Assembly (NCBI GenBank): GCA_001465935.1
Contig: LNKV01000029.1
Span: forward strand, 205,215 to 269,214
DNA length: 64,000 bases
DNA from: Clarireedia homoeocarpa
Lineage: Eukaryota; Ascomycota; Leotiomycetes; Helotiales; Rutstroemiaceae
Direction: 5' to 3'
Shown here: positions 11,093 to 22,044 of the stretch, in pieces
Position numbering within the stretch: position 1 is the stretch's first letter
Layout: every line of letters starts with the position of its first letter
Notes under the pieces: model-generated
Told to the model about the DNA's origin: nothing
What the model saw: the letters and a program-made list of their open reading frames with translations, nothing else
Databases searched by the model: none
Translations under genes and position numbers: made by a program

Positions 11093-12659
11093 CTACGTAG
11101 TTTTCTTTAAATCCTTCTCCTCCTTCGTAAATCTGAACCTAACTGCATCCCCTGCCTCCTTCGAAACAATATCCCCCCAATATGCCTTTAACTTCTCACA
11201 CACACTCTCGTTCCACCCAGCCAGAATCTCCCCAAACTCACACCCCACATACAACAATTCATCCCAGACCTCTCCCTCCAAATCCCTCCCAAACTCTCTA
11301 ATAGTATCAGCCTTATCACTCCACATCCTTCTCACATTATCGTTCGCCCTCATTTTCTCCGTCCACTCCACCATTTCCACCGGCGTCAACTTAATGAGAT
11401 TGTGATGCATGAAGACGACTTCCGCTCCCTCCGTCAAGCGATACAGAGGACGCGTTTCTTCTTTCCGCGAAAGCGTCCAGTCGTCGCTGGGATTATGCTG
11501 TGTCATACCTGCGCCGATGTATTCGAATTGATCCGAATCCTTTTTCTTTTCCATATGACCAATCACGCCTATCTTTTCACGGACCTGATGATAAGGTTTG
11601 ACGAGTGCGAGAACGGCATACAACCATGTTTCCTTGTCGCCCTCGCCAGCGTCACATTGGGTGAGGAGAGGGTAATAAAACTGGGGCCCGAAAATGTTGT
11701 AGTAGAGGACGAGGAGGAGGGTATCCCAATGGCGGCTTTTTGAGATAATTATTTGACCTGATTCGGTGGTGCCGTATTCCATGAGGTCGGGAGTTGGGCG
11801 GTTGAGGACACTGAAGTAGTGGGGGGAGCAGGTTGCCCACCAGAAATCCGGCCACTGGGAGAGGTTAGCGAGGTGGGTTGTGGGGAAGGGAGGGCAAAGA
11901 TGGGCTTACCAGGACATAACCGGTCTTTCTGTAGGGTTGAGAATCTATAAATTCGGTAGGATCCACGAGTGGGAAGTTGTCTGCGTCCAGGAAAAGTACG
12001 TCTTCGAAACTACTTAATATAACGGCAAAAATCTTGTACTGATATTTTTGGATATGGATGCCCTCGTATTGTGGGATAGCAACACATTTGGCGTTCAGGG
12101 ATGGTAGAACCACTTCGCATGTATGCTCATCATAATCCTCTGGATTCGGCATGAAAACCTCCACGGGTAATGTCGAGTTCGTCCGTCGAAGCATGCGCAA
12201 AGAAACCAATACTGTCCCGGTATATCTTCCACCTCCCACCGTCACTATTCCTCGGGTCCTGGGCGTATATGGAACCACATTCGGCGACATCTTGATTATC
12301 TTCACCGCGCGTTCATGCGCTTCCCTTGCGATGAGAATTTCTGCATCGGAAACGGGTGTAACATCGCGACGTTCGGTATCCTCAGTGATTTCTTGTATAT
12401 TGACAGTTTTTCCATCACAAGTCGCAGCGTGGTTCAGCGTAGGGGGAGCTTCTTTGTGTAATCGAGTGATAAACTCCGGTATCGACTCGCCGCCATGTGC
12501 TGCTGGCGTTAAATATGATAGTGAGGGCTCTGAAATGGATATAGGAATTTCTATCGACCAAGGCTGTCTTCGGAGGATGAGATATAAAGCGAGCGTGATT
12601 ACTACTAGGACGGCGATCCTTTTCTGGAGATTGAAGACAAATTTTGAGCTTGCAGCCAT
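11093..12659 (-). CDS. GT71 (MNN2-type) alpha-mannosyltransferase
   Basis: Two exons (12659-11910 and 11854-11093) give 503 aa. This is a type II Golgi membrane protein: a short cytosolic tail, one hydrophobic anchor (residues about 14-27, IAVLVVITLALYLIL) and a lumenal catalytic domain. The domain holds RGIVTVGGGRYTGTVLVSLRMLR near residue 140 and the metal-binding DxD in DVLFLDADNFP, typical of the MNN1/MNN2 group that adds mannose branches to N-glycans using GDP-mannose. After the intron it continues with WPDFWWATCSP and ESGQIIISKSRHWDTL. The length fits the family. The precise linkage made is inferred. Confidence 0.88.
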
Positions 12660-13866
12660 AACGAAAGATTATCGGACATAACCATACAAAAGCGCGACGA
12701 CGATATAAGAAAACAACGAGTGACAAAAATTAGGGGTTAATTTCGGTGAAGCGAATTTTTGGGAGAGAAAAGAATAAAATTGGATCTACGGTCAGGTCAT
12801 TAAGGTTATCAAGTAAACTTTTTCAATAGCATGGTCGTTCTATGCTAAGAAGATCTGCCCGCACCCCTGTCGAGGGAGTAGCTGGAATGAACGAGTAAAC
12901 TATGAACTTCTTTGAAGCCCCTAGGCCCTGGTCTATCATATTTAGTTAAGGGTGTGGAATACGATACGATATTACTACTATCAGACCCAGTAAACACTGG
13001 ACAGGGTGCAGGGTGCAGCCTGTGCGGCGCAACCTTGACAAAAAAACTGAATCGATATATGCGTGGCAATGCAATGAAGATATTGGAAGCGAGGGATAAG
13101 AATTATGATGATTTTGCTCATGCCGTTTAAGGGTTGAACATTCCTTTGTACCGTCCTCATAAAGTTAGCAAGTAATAACGCAGTCAGAGTAATGATTAAT
13201 CAGCGCCATAGTGTGAGCAATACGAGCAAAAATACGAGGCAAGCAAAAGACGAAGATGGAAAACGAGATAATATCGCATATGTAACGTATCTGCCAAATC
13301 AAAATTTACATACTTAAATGTAGTTAGTGCCTTGCTTTGTTGGTGTGTGCATTGACTGTAGGTATTGGCTTATCGTATCTTCCGTCGGAACATTTTATCT
13401 TTTGCCAATTTCCCAGGGGAGGGAGGACGCAGAACGAGTTCCTTTAAGGTTAGTGGGAAGTACCTAATGACAGGAGGAACTAACGAAACACTACCCGGCC
13501 GAGAGCTGCTTGTACTGGCGGGCAGGATTGGAGAAGAGCTGCGTGAGGAGCTGCAGGAAGAGTTGTGGGATGTGCAAGCTGGCATGCAATATTTGCTTTT
13601 TGATGAGATGGAGCTGGAGCTGGAGCTGGAGCCGGAGCTGCGAGTTCAAAATTCATGCAGTAAGCTGTCGAGTGATGAAGGGGTAAAGAATAACGTGGAA
13701 GCGAGATTGTGAGCTTTGACTAACAATCATGGACTCGCTGCCCTACCAACTGCCCCAGGGGGTAAAGGCAGCGGGAGCAGCAGAAATGTCGCAAAGCCGT
13801 TGAAAATTTGAAGGGAACTGTGGTACTTCAGAAAGGTAAGTTAATTAATAGCAATCTAATCATTGG

Positions 13867-14255
13867 TATTGGTGTTGGTATTGGGATTGGGATTAGGATT
13901 TGTACATGACTCTATCCACTCCCATCCACATCTACCACCACGTTGAGCAGATTGTAGACCTTCCTTTTCCATCATGACTTCGTAAATTTCGTCTTGTATA
14001 ATTTCCGAGGAGATAAGGTTACCATTGTTCTCAGCCTCATGATACTTGGCTTCTTCTTATATTGCTGACTCATGTCTACCTTTGAACACCACAGTTACAC
14101 ACTTTCACCGATAAGCCCTAGAATGACCGGGGTCCTGTGTCAGTATCTGCGATTGAAAGCTTGTTGGAGCACTTGATGAAGATTAAATCCTTTGGAAACA
14201 GCACGGATTCGGCGGATATTACCCATTTCGTCTTCTCGCAATGTAATCTTTCATT
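13867..14255 (-). pseudogene. degraded coding-like segment, family unknown
   Basis: Two minus-strand pieces look protein-coding by composition. One, at about 14255-14130, contains LREDEMGNIRRIRAVSKGF and ends at a stop. The other, at about 14056-13867, contains EEAKYHEAENNGNLISSE and ends in an Asn/Pro/Thr repeat. A TAA lies between alternative starts, and I could not build one open model. I do not recognise the family. Confidence 0.3.
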
Positions 14256-14949
14256 CTTCTCTGTTTATTCTCTACGCAAATGATACTTCAATTTGGCAGT
14301 AATAGTGAGTGGCCCCACTATTACCCGGGGTCCTGCAAATAGACTTCGGGAGGGATCCGTTGTCCTATCATCCTATGCTTCGTGTGGGCAACCGGTATTG
14401 CTCATTGCACCCTTGAGCAATCGCAATCACGAACAGGTGTCGAAATAATCACATATTGAAATGCTACAACTTTTCCAGAATAATCTTCATTTCGTGTTGC
14501 GATTGATCATTGATGTTTCTTGGCGCTCGACTATACAGCCGCGTCGTGAATATTTACATGCGCGGGCGCACGCATGTGGGCAAGCATCTCCCCTGATGCC
14601 ACAACGACGAAGGAATCCGGGAATGTCAAAATTTTAGGATGAGGTATTGATGATGGTGGCGGTGCGGAAGCTAATCTGTTGTGGCTTCACAGCATACTAC
14701 AATCGTTGGATCAAATCAGCAGCAGGGGTTCTTCACTCAAGTCTATTGTTGGAACGGCATGGCATTTCGCTATTCCAACATACTCGAGAACCTGATGGTA
14801 GGGGATAGTCGGGCACTTTATTGTTTCAAACCCTTCATATATGGACAATCCCCTAGCCGCTAGTATTCCATCACCGAGCACCTCTCGCACGAATACTTTT
14901 TTAGCGTGTGTGCCAATAACCCCCAACTCCTCAACGGTCGTTACACCGC

Positions 14950-15037
14950 ATACTATCTCCTCCCATGAATAAAGGTTAAATTTTTATGTGGTGAGACAGA
15001 GAAACAATTAACCTTTATTCATGGGGGGAGATAGTAT
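14950..15037. repeat. 30-bp inverted repeat with 28-bp spacer
   Basis: The left arm 14950-14979 and right arm 15008-15037 are reverse complements with a single mismatch. They could form a long hairpin or be the ends of a tiny MITE-like element. No target-site duplication was identified with confidence. Confidence 0.85.
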
Positions 15038-15207
15038 TGACGGCTTCCCCACAGCGCCACGCGGCGCCACGCGGCGTATAGAAACGTGGACCCTATCCAT
15101 TTCTTGTACGACATTCTTTGGAGTAGTCTAGTCCTAGTTATTCAAAGGGGGTGTTTGGACATATATCCTACCTATGCCAGTCATCAGCGCTTATATGGAT
15201 ATCGCTC

Positions 15208-15228
15208 GGGGGGGGGGGGGGGGGGGGG
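15208..15228. repeat. G21 homopolymer
   Basis: Uninterrupted run of 21 G on the plus strand, capable in principle of G-quadruplex formation and prone to length error in sequencing. Confidence 0.95.
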
Positions 15229-15886
15229 AGGACAGCTCCTAACCCTGATTCTCTCGAGGTCGCTGATGTATCGAATGCCTCGGCAGCTGTCAATGATTTA
15301 ATGATGGGGATCATTCTCAGTGAGAAACGGCTGATCCACTACTTGTCCATTGGTTTACGGGCTATCTGATGCTATTTGCACAGTTTTGTTGGTATCAATG
15401 TCGGCCAAGTTGTATACTTCCGCATGGTTCCTTCATCGGCATGTCTGAATTAAAGCCGGAGAGAGCCAAGAGAGCCTGCCTCCAAGTTCCTGGCTATCTG
15501 ACCGTTCATACAAACCCTACGAAAGCACGAAATCACTGAGTGTGCTGCATACAGAACAACTCATGCTATACATGTTGTGGAGCTGGACAATGTATGTATG
15601 TATTTCTATGACTCTGGTGTCTAAATATATACGCTTAATCTAAAACCGATTTTATAACTCCAGCAAGCCAAACCGTTTTTTTCTTTTCTTTTCGCACCTT
15701 CTATATCCCAATTCGATCCGATGCAAATATCTATTCTCACATTCCCCAGATCGCCAAAGTCCTATCCTCCAACCCCTAAGAGCAACACTCCCAGTCCCCA
15801 AAGTTTTATATAAACAAAAACAATATCGTTCCCATCTCATGCAGAATCAGCACCCTCACGCCAACCGCGACATCGTCTCCACCACT

Positions 15887-16021
15887 TTAGCTATTTATTG
15901 TCGGCAGACCCTTCCTATGATCCCCCCTTCTTCGCGCATAATACACATATACAGATCCAAAAATGACTACCAATATTACTAAGCATACTAGTCCGATGAT
16001 TGCTATTCCGATTGGTTCCAT
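15887..16021 (-). CDS. 44-aa single-pass membrane micropeptide
   Basis: A 45-codon frame (with stop) starts in excellent context, ACCAAAAACATGG. It follows a C/A-rich, GT-poor leader typical of fungal 5' UTRs. Residues 1-5 are followed by one hydrophobic helix (GIAIIGLVCLVILVVIFGSV, residues 5-24), then YVYYARRRG and a basic, Pro-ending tail. Size and layout (short N-terminus, one TM helix, basic cytosolic tail) resemble yeast proteolipids such as PMP1/PMP2 that bind the plasma-membrane H+-ATPase. Homology to them is not claimed. It is too short for ordinary gene callers. Confidence 0.5.
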   Translation of the reverse strand: MEPIGIAIIGLVCLVILVVIFGSVYVYYARRRGDHRKGLPTINS

Positions 16022-17510
16022 GTTTTTGGTTTATTTGGATATAGGAAATCGAGAGGTGTTTGTGTCCGTGTTGTTCTTGTTGAGGGGTTTCTGTCTGGTC
16101 GGTTGGTTGTTTGGTGAGCGAGAATAAGTAACTAACTGTATGGATTTGTGTGCCGTGCAAAGAGAGTGTAAGTTACTGAATTTGAAGTTCGAGAGACTGA
16201 TTCTGAGATTCTTGGCCAGCGGAGGGGTCTTTATTCTTTTTTTATCTCTCAAATCGCAAGAATACTATGGTCGATAGTTCATCAAAGACTTCTTGGTTTT
16301 GTGAACTCTGGAGTCTTTAAATAGATCTTCCTGAAAGCTGATTCACCGCAGCATTTCTTTGTTGAAGCTTTTTGTTGTCTAAAATAGACTCACTGGATTG
16401 ACTCACATGGCTCACTTGGAATACCTGAGGTCACGGTGAGATGACTGTGAGTCCTTCTTAAGTCACTGTGTGAGTTAGTTCCAAGTACAATATTTTGTTT
16501 CTTTGCATCTTCACGATGTTCAAATAACAAATTCCTTTGTACAAAGATTACTCTCAATCAAATTCCTCCCGCCGATACTACCAGAGAGAACACTATAGCT
16601 TGTCTGTTCTCGATAGCAATCTACTCATTTGGATGAATACAGCTCAGTGTATTTCTCGAACGTATCTGCGATTTTCTCAAAGGGCTTTGAACATTGGTGG
16701 GGCTTTTTACAAGTTGAAACTTCTCTTTCGAGAGTTGGTAATAAATTACATATATTGGCTGCGTGCTTTTAATGTGCATCTTTGTTGCTAGAGTTTGACC
16801 TATGAATATGTCAATTAATGAAGTACCCCTTTCTCCTTTGTATTTGTTGTTGCTGAATTAATAGGAGGACTCGAAGAGATAGGATAACTGGGAAGGCATT
16901 TACTTTTTGTGTAGTGTTCTATCTCTTAGAGACAGTCCTTCAGCGTGCTGATAGCTCGTTGTGATATTTCCTTTCTGTTATTGCGCTGTTTGAGATAGGG
17001 CTTATATTTGCTGTATATTTGAACCAGCGTATTCTTAAGAGTTCGTGATGACATACCTGCGGATTACTTTCACACTGGACATCTTTGAATGAATATAGAG
17101 GTGTGTACAGCTCCATTTTCTCATGTAACACTAGAACTCGCTCGTATCACAGAGAACAGCGAGTTGAATCATCGACTTCCTATCCGTCTCTCAACTATCC
17201 CAGACGAACCAATACTAAATACTAGCCAGATGCCTAACCCAGACCCCTCAGATTTCAAGGTTAATACTCAAGGCGAGCACTGTCCATCCATGATTCCCCA
17301 GCGCATCAGAACCACACATCACGCACACCTCAATTGATCTATACAATCAGACAGTCGCCGATCTCTGCAATTCCAGTAGTAAAAGGAAAAAATCAATAGG
17401 AGGCATGTTTCTCCTATGGTTCTTCCACATTTCCTCGCTTGTATTCACCACTTTCGTTTTCTTTTTTCTTTTTCTTTGAGAAGTAATTTATCACCCCATC
17501 CAGGTATTAC
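16022..17510. other. intergenic, nothing recognised
   Basis: 5' leader and promoter of the 44-aa micropeptide gene, then about 1.2 kb without a supportable gene. Confidence 0.4.
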
Positions 17511-18432
17511 CTACCAAGGCAACTGCAACGGCGTGGGCAACCCCTTCCCCAACGTAACCTCCGCCGTCCCAATATCCCTCGGCCCCCTCGGCGCCCAATA
17601 CTCCCCCGATTTCTCCATCCCCAAGCCCTCCACCCATTGAACCAAACTCTCCGCCGCCTCATCTGGCGTTACCGCCCCACCATCATCCCAAAATTTATCA
17701 AACCCGACGCCTCTCGTCATCTCCGTGCGCATAAACCCCGGATGTACTATCGAGACTATAATCCCATGTTCTTTTAAATCGAGCGAGAGTAGTTTGCCAA
17801 CCATGTTTAGGGCGGATTTGGATGCGTGGTGGCCGTAGTTGCCGCCGCCTTCTTTGGCGTGGCGGAGGGTAATGGAGCCGGATTCAGAGGAGACGAGGAT
17901 GATTTTTGAGCCGGAGGAGAGGTGCTTGGCGCGGAAGAGGGAGTGAGTTATGAAGGGGGGTGAGATGGCTGATGTGGCTGGAAAGAGTATATTAGTTAGG
18001 TTGTGTTTGGTTTGCGGAAAGATTGGAGACGGGACACTTACTGTACATCTTGACTTCCTCCTCCCATTTCGGACCATTAGTGAAATCTTCTGTCACGAAA
18101 TATCCAGCCGTAATGATCTAATTGACATTCAGCCTCTGCATTGACATCAATTGTGAAATCGCAATACAAACCACAATATCAAAGACCAATCTCCCGCCCT
18201 CCGTCATTCCACCCCCGGCACCCAACGTTCCCAATTGATTTACCAATTTCCTGCCAACCCCTTCCTCTGATACGTCAATACCAGGCACCCATAGCACCTT
18301 TTCATGTACATCCGCCGGACCCTTATCCGACCGCGTGGTTCCGTAAACGGTGGCTGAGGTTTGCGATGCATATTTCTTGGCTAGGGAAGCGCCTAAGCCA
18401 CGCGTGGCGCCTATGATAAGTACGTTGGCCAT
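17511..18432 (-). CDS. short-chain dehydrogenase/reductase (C-factor-like)
   Basis: Three exons (18432-18172, 18117-18042, 17977-17511) close to 267 aa. The Rossmann glycine motif is GATRGLG at residues 7-13, within the N-terminal VLIIGATRGLGASLAKKYA. The NAG-equivalent motif is replaced by ITAGYF. A SSESGSI strand precedes the active site, and HPGFMRTEMT follows it. At the usual YxxxK site the sequence reads YGHHASK, so the position four before Lys is His, with Tyr two residues earlier. It is a cytosolic NAD(P)-dependent oxidoreductase, substrate unknown. It is divergent from or altered at the catalytic Tyr. Confidence 0.85.
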
Positions 18433-18975
18433 GAGTACTGTCTGTCGCGATGATGTGTATGTTTCCGTGAGCTTTCGAGACGGTCTGTGGAAAGATATGC
18501 TGGTTGTAAACTGTAGAATGTGGGGGCGGGGGATTGAAGTGGGATGTTTAGATAGATGGAGCTTGGAGATAAGGAAGGATTGATGACGCGAATTTACCCC
18601 TCTTTTCAGCGTTGGACTTACGGGGCTTGCGGCCACTAAATAAACGTGTATTGTTGAACGGGTAGTGATCACGTTCTATCGCATGTCTATTGCGACATCA
18701 TATCGAGCGACTTGCAGCGACTTGCAGTGACACAGCAGACTTTGGACTTCACAAATTAACAAGCGACAGCACTGTTGAGTGGAAAAGCAGTGATGATAGA
18801 CAAGCCCTCAGCCATATTATTTTGCACCCAAACAGTAAAGGTTACCACTCCAACAAATAAATCCCATATTACATTACTTTTCCATATTACATTACTTTTC
18901 CATATTACATTACTTTTCCATATCCCAAACAAACCCCAGACCAACCCCAGAATCAAGTAAGTTCACTCAATCGAA
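18433..18975. other. intergenic with 18-bp tandem repeats
   Basis: Promoter side of the SDR gene and 3' side of the CFEM gene. Three tandem 18-bp units lie at 18865-18918. No gene is seen. Confidence 0.45.
18865..18924. repeat. 18-bp tandem repeat (3 copies plus partial)
   Basis: Units CATATTACATTACTTTTC start at 18865, 18883 and 18901, followed by a partial copy. Confidence 0.92.
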
Positions 18976-19673
18976 TCAAAGAGCAATCACCATACCAGCA
19001 AGCACAACAACCAATCCACCCATTCCCGCCCCAACGGCTTGAGCAGAGTTGCCGCTGGCCTGCGAGGGAGACGCAGTAGAGGTACCTACGCCTACCGTGA
19101 TAGACGACTTGGGGGTACCGACTGCAACAGACGAGTTGCCTCTGCCACCACCAGAAATAGATGTGGTACCAGTAGAAGTAGATTTAGCGGCATTCGTGCC
19201 AGCGGTAGAAAGCCGTGCTGAAGTAGACTTAGCCGCGCTCGTAGTTCTATTCGCCGTAGAAACGTGCGCGGCGCTTGAAGTCGCAGCAGAAGCGGAAGTC
19301 GAAGTAGAGGAGCCCGAAGTTGAGCTAGAACCAGAGGTCAGGCGAGCAGAAAAAGCCGCGCACAGCTGTCCTCCAGCCGATACCGCAGCCTGGAGCGCAG
19401 ATTGCGGACAGGCGGTCAAGAGACATGGGATCGCAGTGGTTTGAATCGCGGATTGCGATGCAGCTTGGCATTGACATCTTGGGTCTTCGATGTTGCAGTG
19501 AGTGCCTGCTGTGATGGCGGAACTGAGACATGAGCTCTGGGTTGTAGTCAGTTTTCAGGTGCGTTTCTTTGTTAGAATAGAGGGAAACCCACAGCGCAAC
19601 TAGGTAGGCCTGGGAAGTCAATTGCGCTGATGAGAGGAACGGATACGAGGAGCTTAATGAGTGAACACTTCAT
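18976..19673 (-). CDS. GPI-anchored CFEM-domain cell-surface protein
   Basis: Two exons (19673-19593, 19536-18976) give 213 aa. A signal peptide (residues 1-17, LIKLLVSVPLISA) is followed by a CFEM domain with the eight cysteines in order. They begin PSCASSC, continue GTHCNIEDPRCQCQ with the Asp that in family members ligates haem iron, and end QLC near residue 87. A long Ser/Thr/Ala-rich stalk follows (about 90-185). The protein ends in a hydrophobic tail, GGLVVVLAGMVIAL, the GPI-attachment signal. CFEM proteins act at the wall or membrane in haem/iron uptake or host interaction; which applies is not determined. The intron donor GTGGGT was chosen because it keeps all eight cysteines in frame. 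Confidence 0.88.
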
Positions 19674-20410
19674 ATTGGGATGGAATTTGTGCTTGCAGGA
19701 AAAATTGAAGTTTTGGATTATGCTGTGCTCGTGCCTCGTGGCGGAGGACCAGAATTAAATAAAGTAAAGAGGCCGTTCACAGATATAATTTGATGAAAAC
19801 GGTAAGGTGGAAGAAGTGAAAGAGGGGTAGCTGATTCAAGCTATGCAGGAAGCTATGAACAAAGAGATACGCGTACTCGGTGGTTGAGTACGCGTATCTC
19901 CTCTTTCAAAGACCAAATTTTGGAGATACGTGATATCATCTCGATGCATCACTTTCCTTGTATAGATTTACTTCTATTTCTAGAGTAAATGGGTTTGGAA
20001 TGTGGACCCAAATAAAGATTTGAGAGAAATCGAGGGTTGCCGGAAAAGGATGGCGAGTTGAATCTTCTTTATGCTGCTTGGACGATTGTAGTAGAGATCA
20101 AACAACGACAGACCGACAGCTTAATGTCGGGAGTTGATGCGGCATTTTTCACCTCTTTTTCTTTATACGCATACGAGTAACTCTCATCAAAATGAGTCAA
20201 TTCATGTAGGAAAAGGGGTCGAATGGTGTTTATGCCGAAGCTGGTTTTCGCGACTCACTCAAAATACCCCTATTGGTACCGATCCTTACTATCTGCTTCA
20301 GAAGAATATCCAAATAATATCTTAAGCCGAGTGAACAACATCAGCTCATCCAAGTAACCAACCCGAAGTCGAAATTGAAGCAAGAAAGCTATCACCTCTC
20401 CAACAGGTCC
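19674..20410. other. intergenic with perfect hairpin
   Basis: No gene is seen. It contains a perfect 15-bp inverted repeat at 19864-19900. Confidence 0.45.
19864..19900. repeat. perfect 15-bp inverted repeat, 7-nt loop
   Basis: GAGATACGCGTACTC (19864-19878) and its exact complement (19886-19900) flank GGTGGTT. It is about 190 bp upstream of the CFEM start. It could be a regulatory palindrome or an RNA hairpin. Confidence 0.85.
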
Positions 20411-21482
20411 TCACCTATTCTTCCTCCCCACTGCCATAATCACCTCCCCCCTCAACTTCTTCTCCATCCCCTGATCACACTTCTTCTCAACCAAACCCAA
20501 AAATACATCCACATACTCGTCTAACTCTGTTTCCGAATAATCGCCCACAAAGAATATCGAACCTGGATTCTTCCCCCGAATGAAACTATCCACAAACGGT
20601 TTCGGATCCGATACATCGACAAAAATCTCCGCACACTCTACAAACTCCGTGCTGAATCCAACTATGTCGAATTCTTGCTTGATGCCGTCGAGTGTGCCAT
20701 AATTCTTAGGGAATTGATAAGTGGGAGCGGATGAGCCGCGGATGTGCTTTGCGGCTTCGCCCATCTGGGGAGTGGTTAGTAGATGACACGGAATAGAGAA
20801 AATGAAACAAATAGCGCAATCAAGTCCCCGTTTTCAAAGCTCGAACTTCTAACAAACACCCCCACCAGGAAAAAAAAAAAAAAAGAGGAAAACCACAATC
20901 TTACCAAATCCATCCACTCCGCGCTCTTCCCCAGCGTCATTGCCACGAGACCCTTTGGCTCCAGAACCCGATGCGCAGCTTGCAAAGCCCGTCTCCCGTC
21001 TTCCACTAGGTTATAAACCATTGTAGCGGTAATATGGCTAATTGAAGCGTCCTTAATGTCCTCCAGAACATGCGCATCCCCTATTACTCCTTCGACGCGG
21101 GCCCAGATGGGATTTTGGTCTTGTTTTTCCTTCTGAAGCTTCTGCACTTGCGAGATCATTCCTGCGCTGAAGTCTAGTGCTAATCTGGGAATACTTTAGT
21201 ATGTTCTTGCTTTTGGGCTGTATGGAGAGAGAGAATGAGGAGGCTTTCTTACAAACGTGCATCTGGCGGAATCTCAGCACCATAGCGTTCAATCAATCTT
21301 TCCATGGTCACGCCCGGCCCGCACCCAACATCTAGAATTGCCGTAGCTGTTGAGAAAGGTTTAACACGATTCATTGCCGTGAAGAGCACCTCAACAGGCG
21401 CATTGCTGAGCTTTTGACGGCCTTTAGCATAGCTGCTGGCATTCACGCTCCATTGGTCTTTATCGTGGACTGAGTTCTGCAT
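20411..21482 (-). CDS. class I SAM-dependent methyltransferase
   Basis: Three exons (21482-21253, 21184-20905, 20764-20411) give 287 aa. Motif I is ILDVGCGPGVTMERLI (residues about 47-62). Later elements include LLALDFSAGMISQVQKL (acidic motif II), GDAHVLEDI and HRVLEPKGLVAMTLG (post-III), the ordinary layout of the Methyltransf_11/25 (UbiE/LaeA-like) fold. The methyl acceptor is unknown. The frame is open for some distance upstream, but the ATG at 21482 starts in the conserved DKDQWSVNASSYAKG segment. Intron 2 includes a polypyrimidine/poly-T stretch. Confidence 0.85.
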
Positions 21483-22044
21483 TTTGAGGGTATGAATTAG
21501 AGAAGGCGATTTGGTAAGTCTGGAGAAGAGTGATTTGGTGGTGGTGGTCACGGTATTTGTAGAAGTACATAGATGCGTCTCGGATGCTTTCCGGATACAT
21601 CTTCGAAGTATGGCTATACAAACGCATCTCGTCCTAGAGGGACATGAAGTTGTGATGTTGTTATACGTGTAAATATCCTTCCGATACATAAGATTAAGGT
21701 TAATATTCCGAAAAAGTATCCGGAAACTATCCGAACCTGCAGCAACTAGAGTTTTCTTGGCAAACACCTATCAATTTATATATCCTTGCGCTGCCCCTCA
21801 TTTTATCATGGGATTTGACATAAAATATCCTCCTAAATTCATTGCGGTTAAATCTTATTTGCTCTAATGTTCTCAGAATGCTCACCAAACGAGCCTATCA
21901 CATGATAGTATCGATAAGGAGGGCGCCCAGAACTAGCTGACCGCCATGAATATATATCTCAATTGTGAGAAGCTTATAAAAAAATATGTGAGGAAACTAG
22001 CATCATAATTTATCTCCATTTTCATTTCCTCTCTCCCAGCCAGC
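21483..22044. other. divergent promoter, methyltransferase / ATG22-like gene
   Basis: The two genes are divergently transcribed across about 560 bp. A pyrimidine-rich leader precedes the ATG at 22045. No other gene is seen. Confidence 0.4.

Larger units (their letters stand above)
12660..15886. other. long gene-poor interval
   Basis: About 3.2 kb with no intact gene. It holds a degraded coding-like patch (13867-14255, minus), a near-perfect 30-bp inverted repeat (14950-15037) and a G21 homopolymer (15208-15228), listed separately. An open frame at 13365-13712 is low-complexity (Glu/Leu) and not supported. Confidence 0.4.

Noticed and set aside
11402..11743. 113-aa plus-strand frame
   Set aside because: Antisense shadow of exon 2 of the same mannosyltransferase.
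12151..12681. 176-aa plus-strand frame
   Set aside because: Antisense shadow of exon 1 of the GT71 mannosyltransferase.
13365..13712. 115-aa plus-strand open frame
   Set aside because: Low-complexity Glu/Leu repeats, no domain, no splice or leader support.
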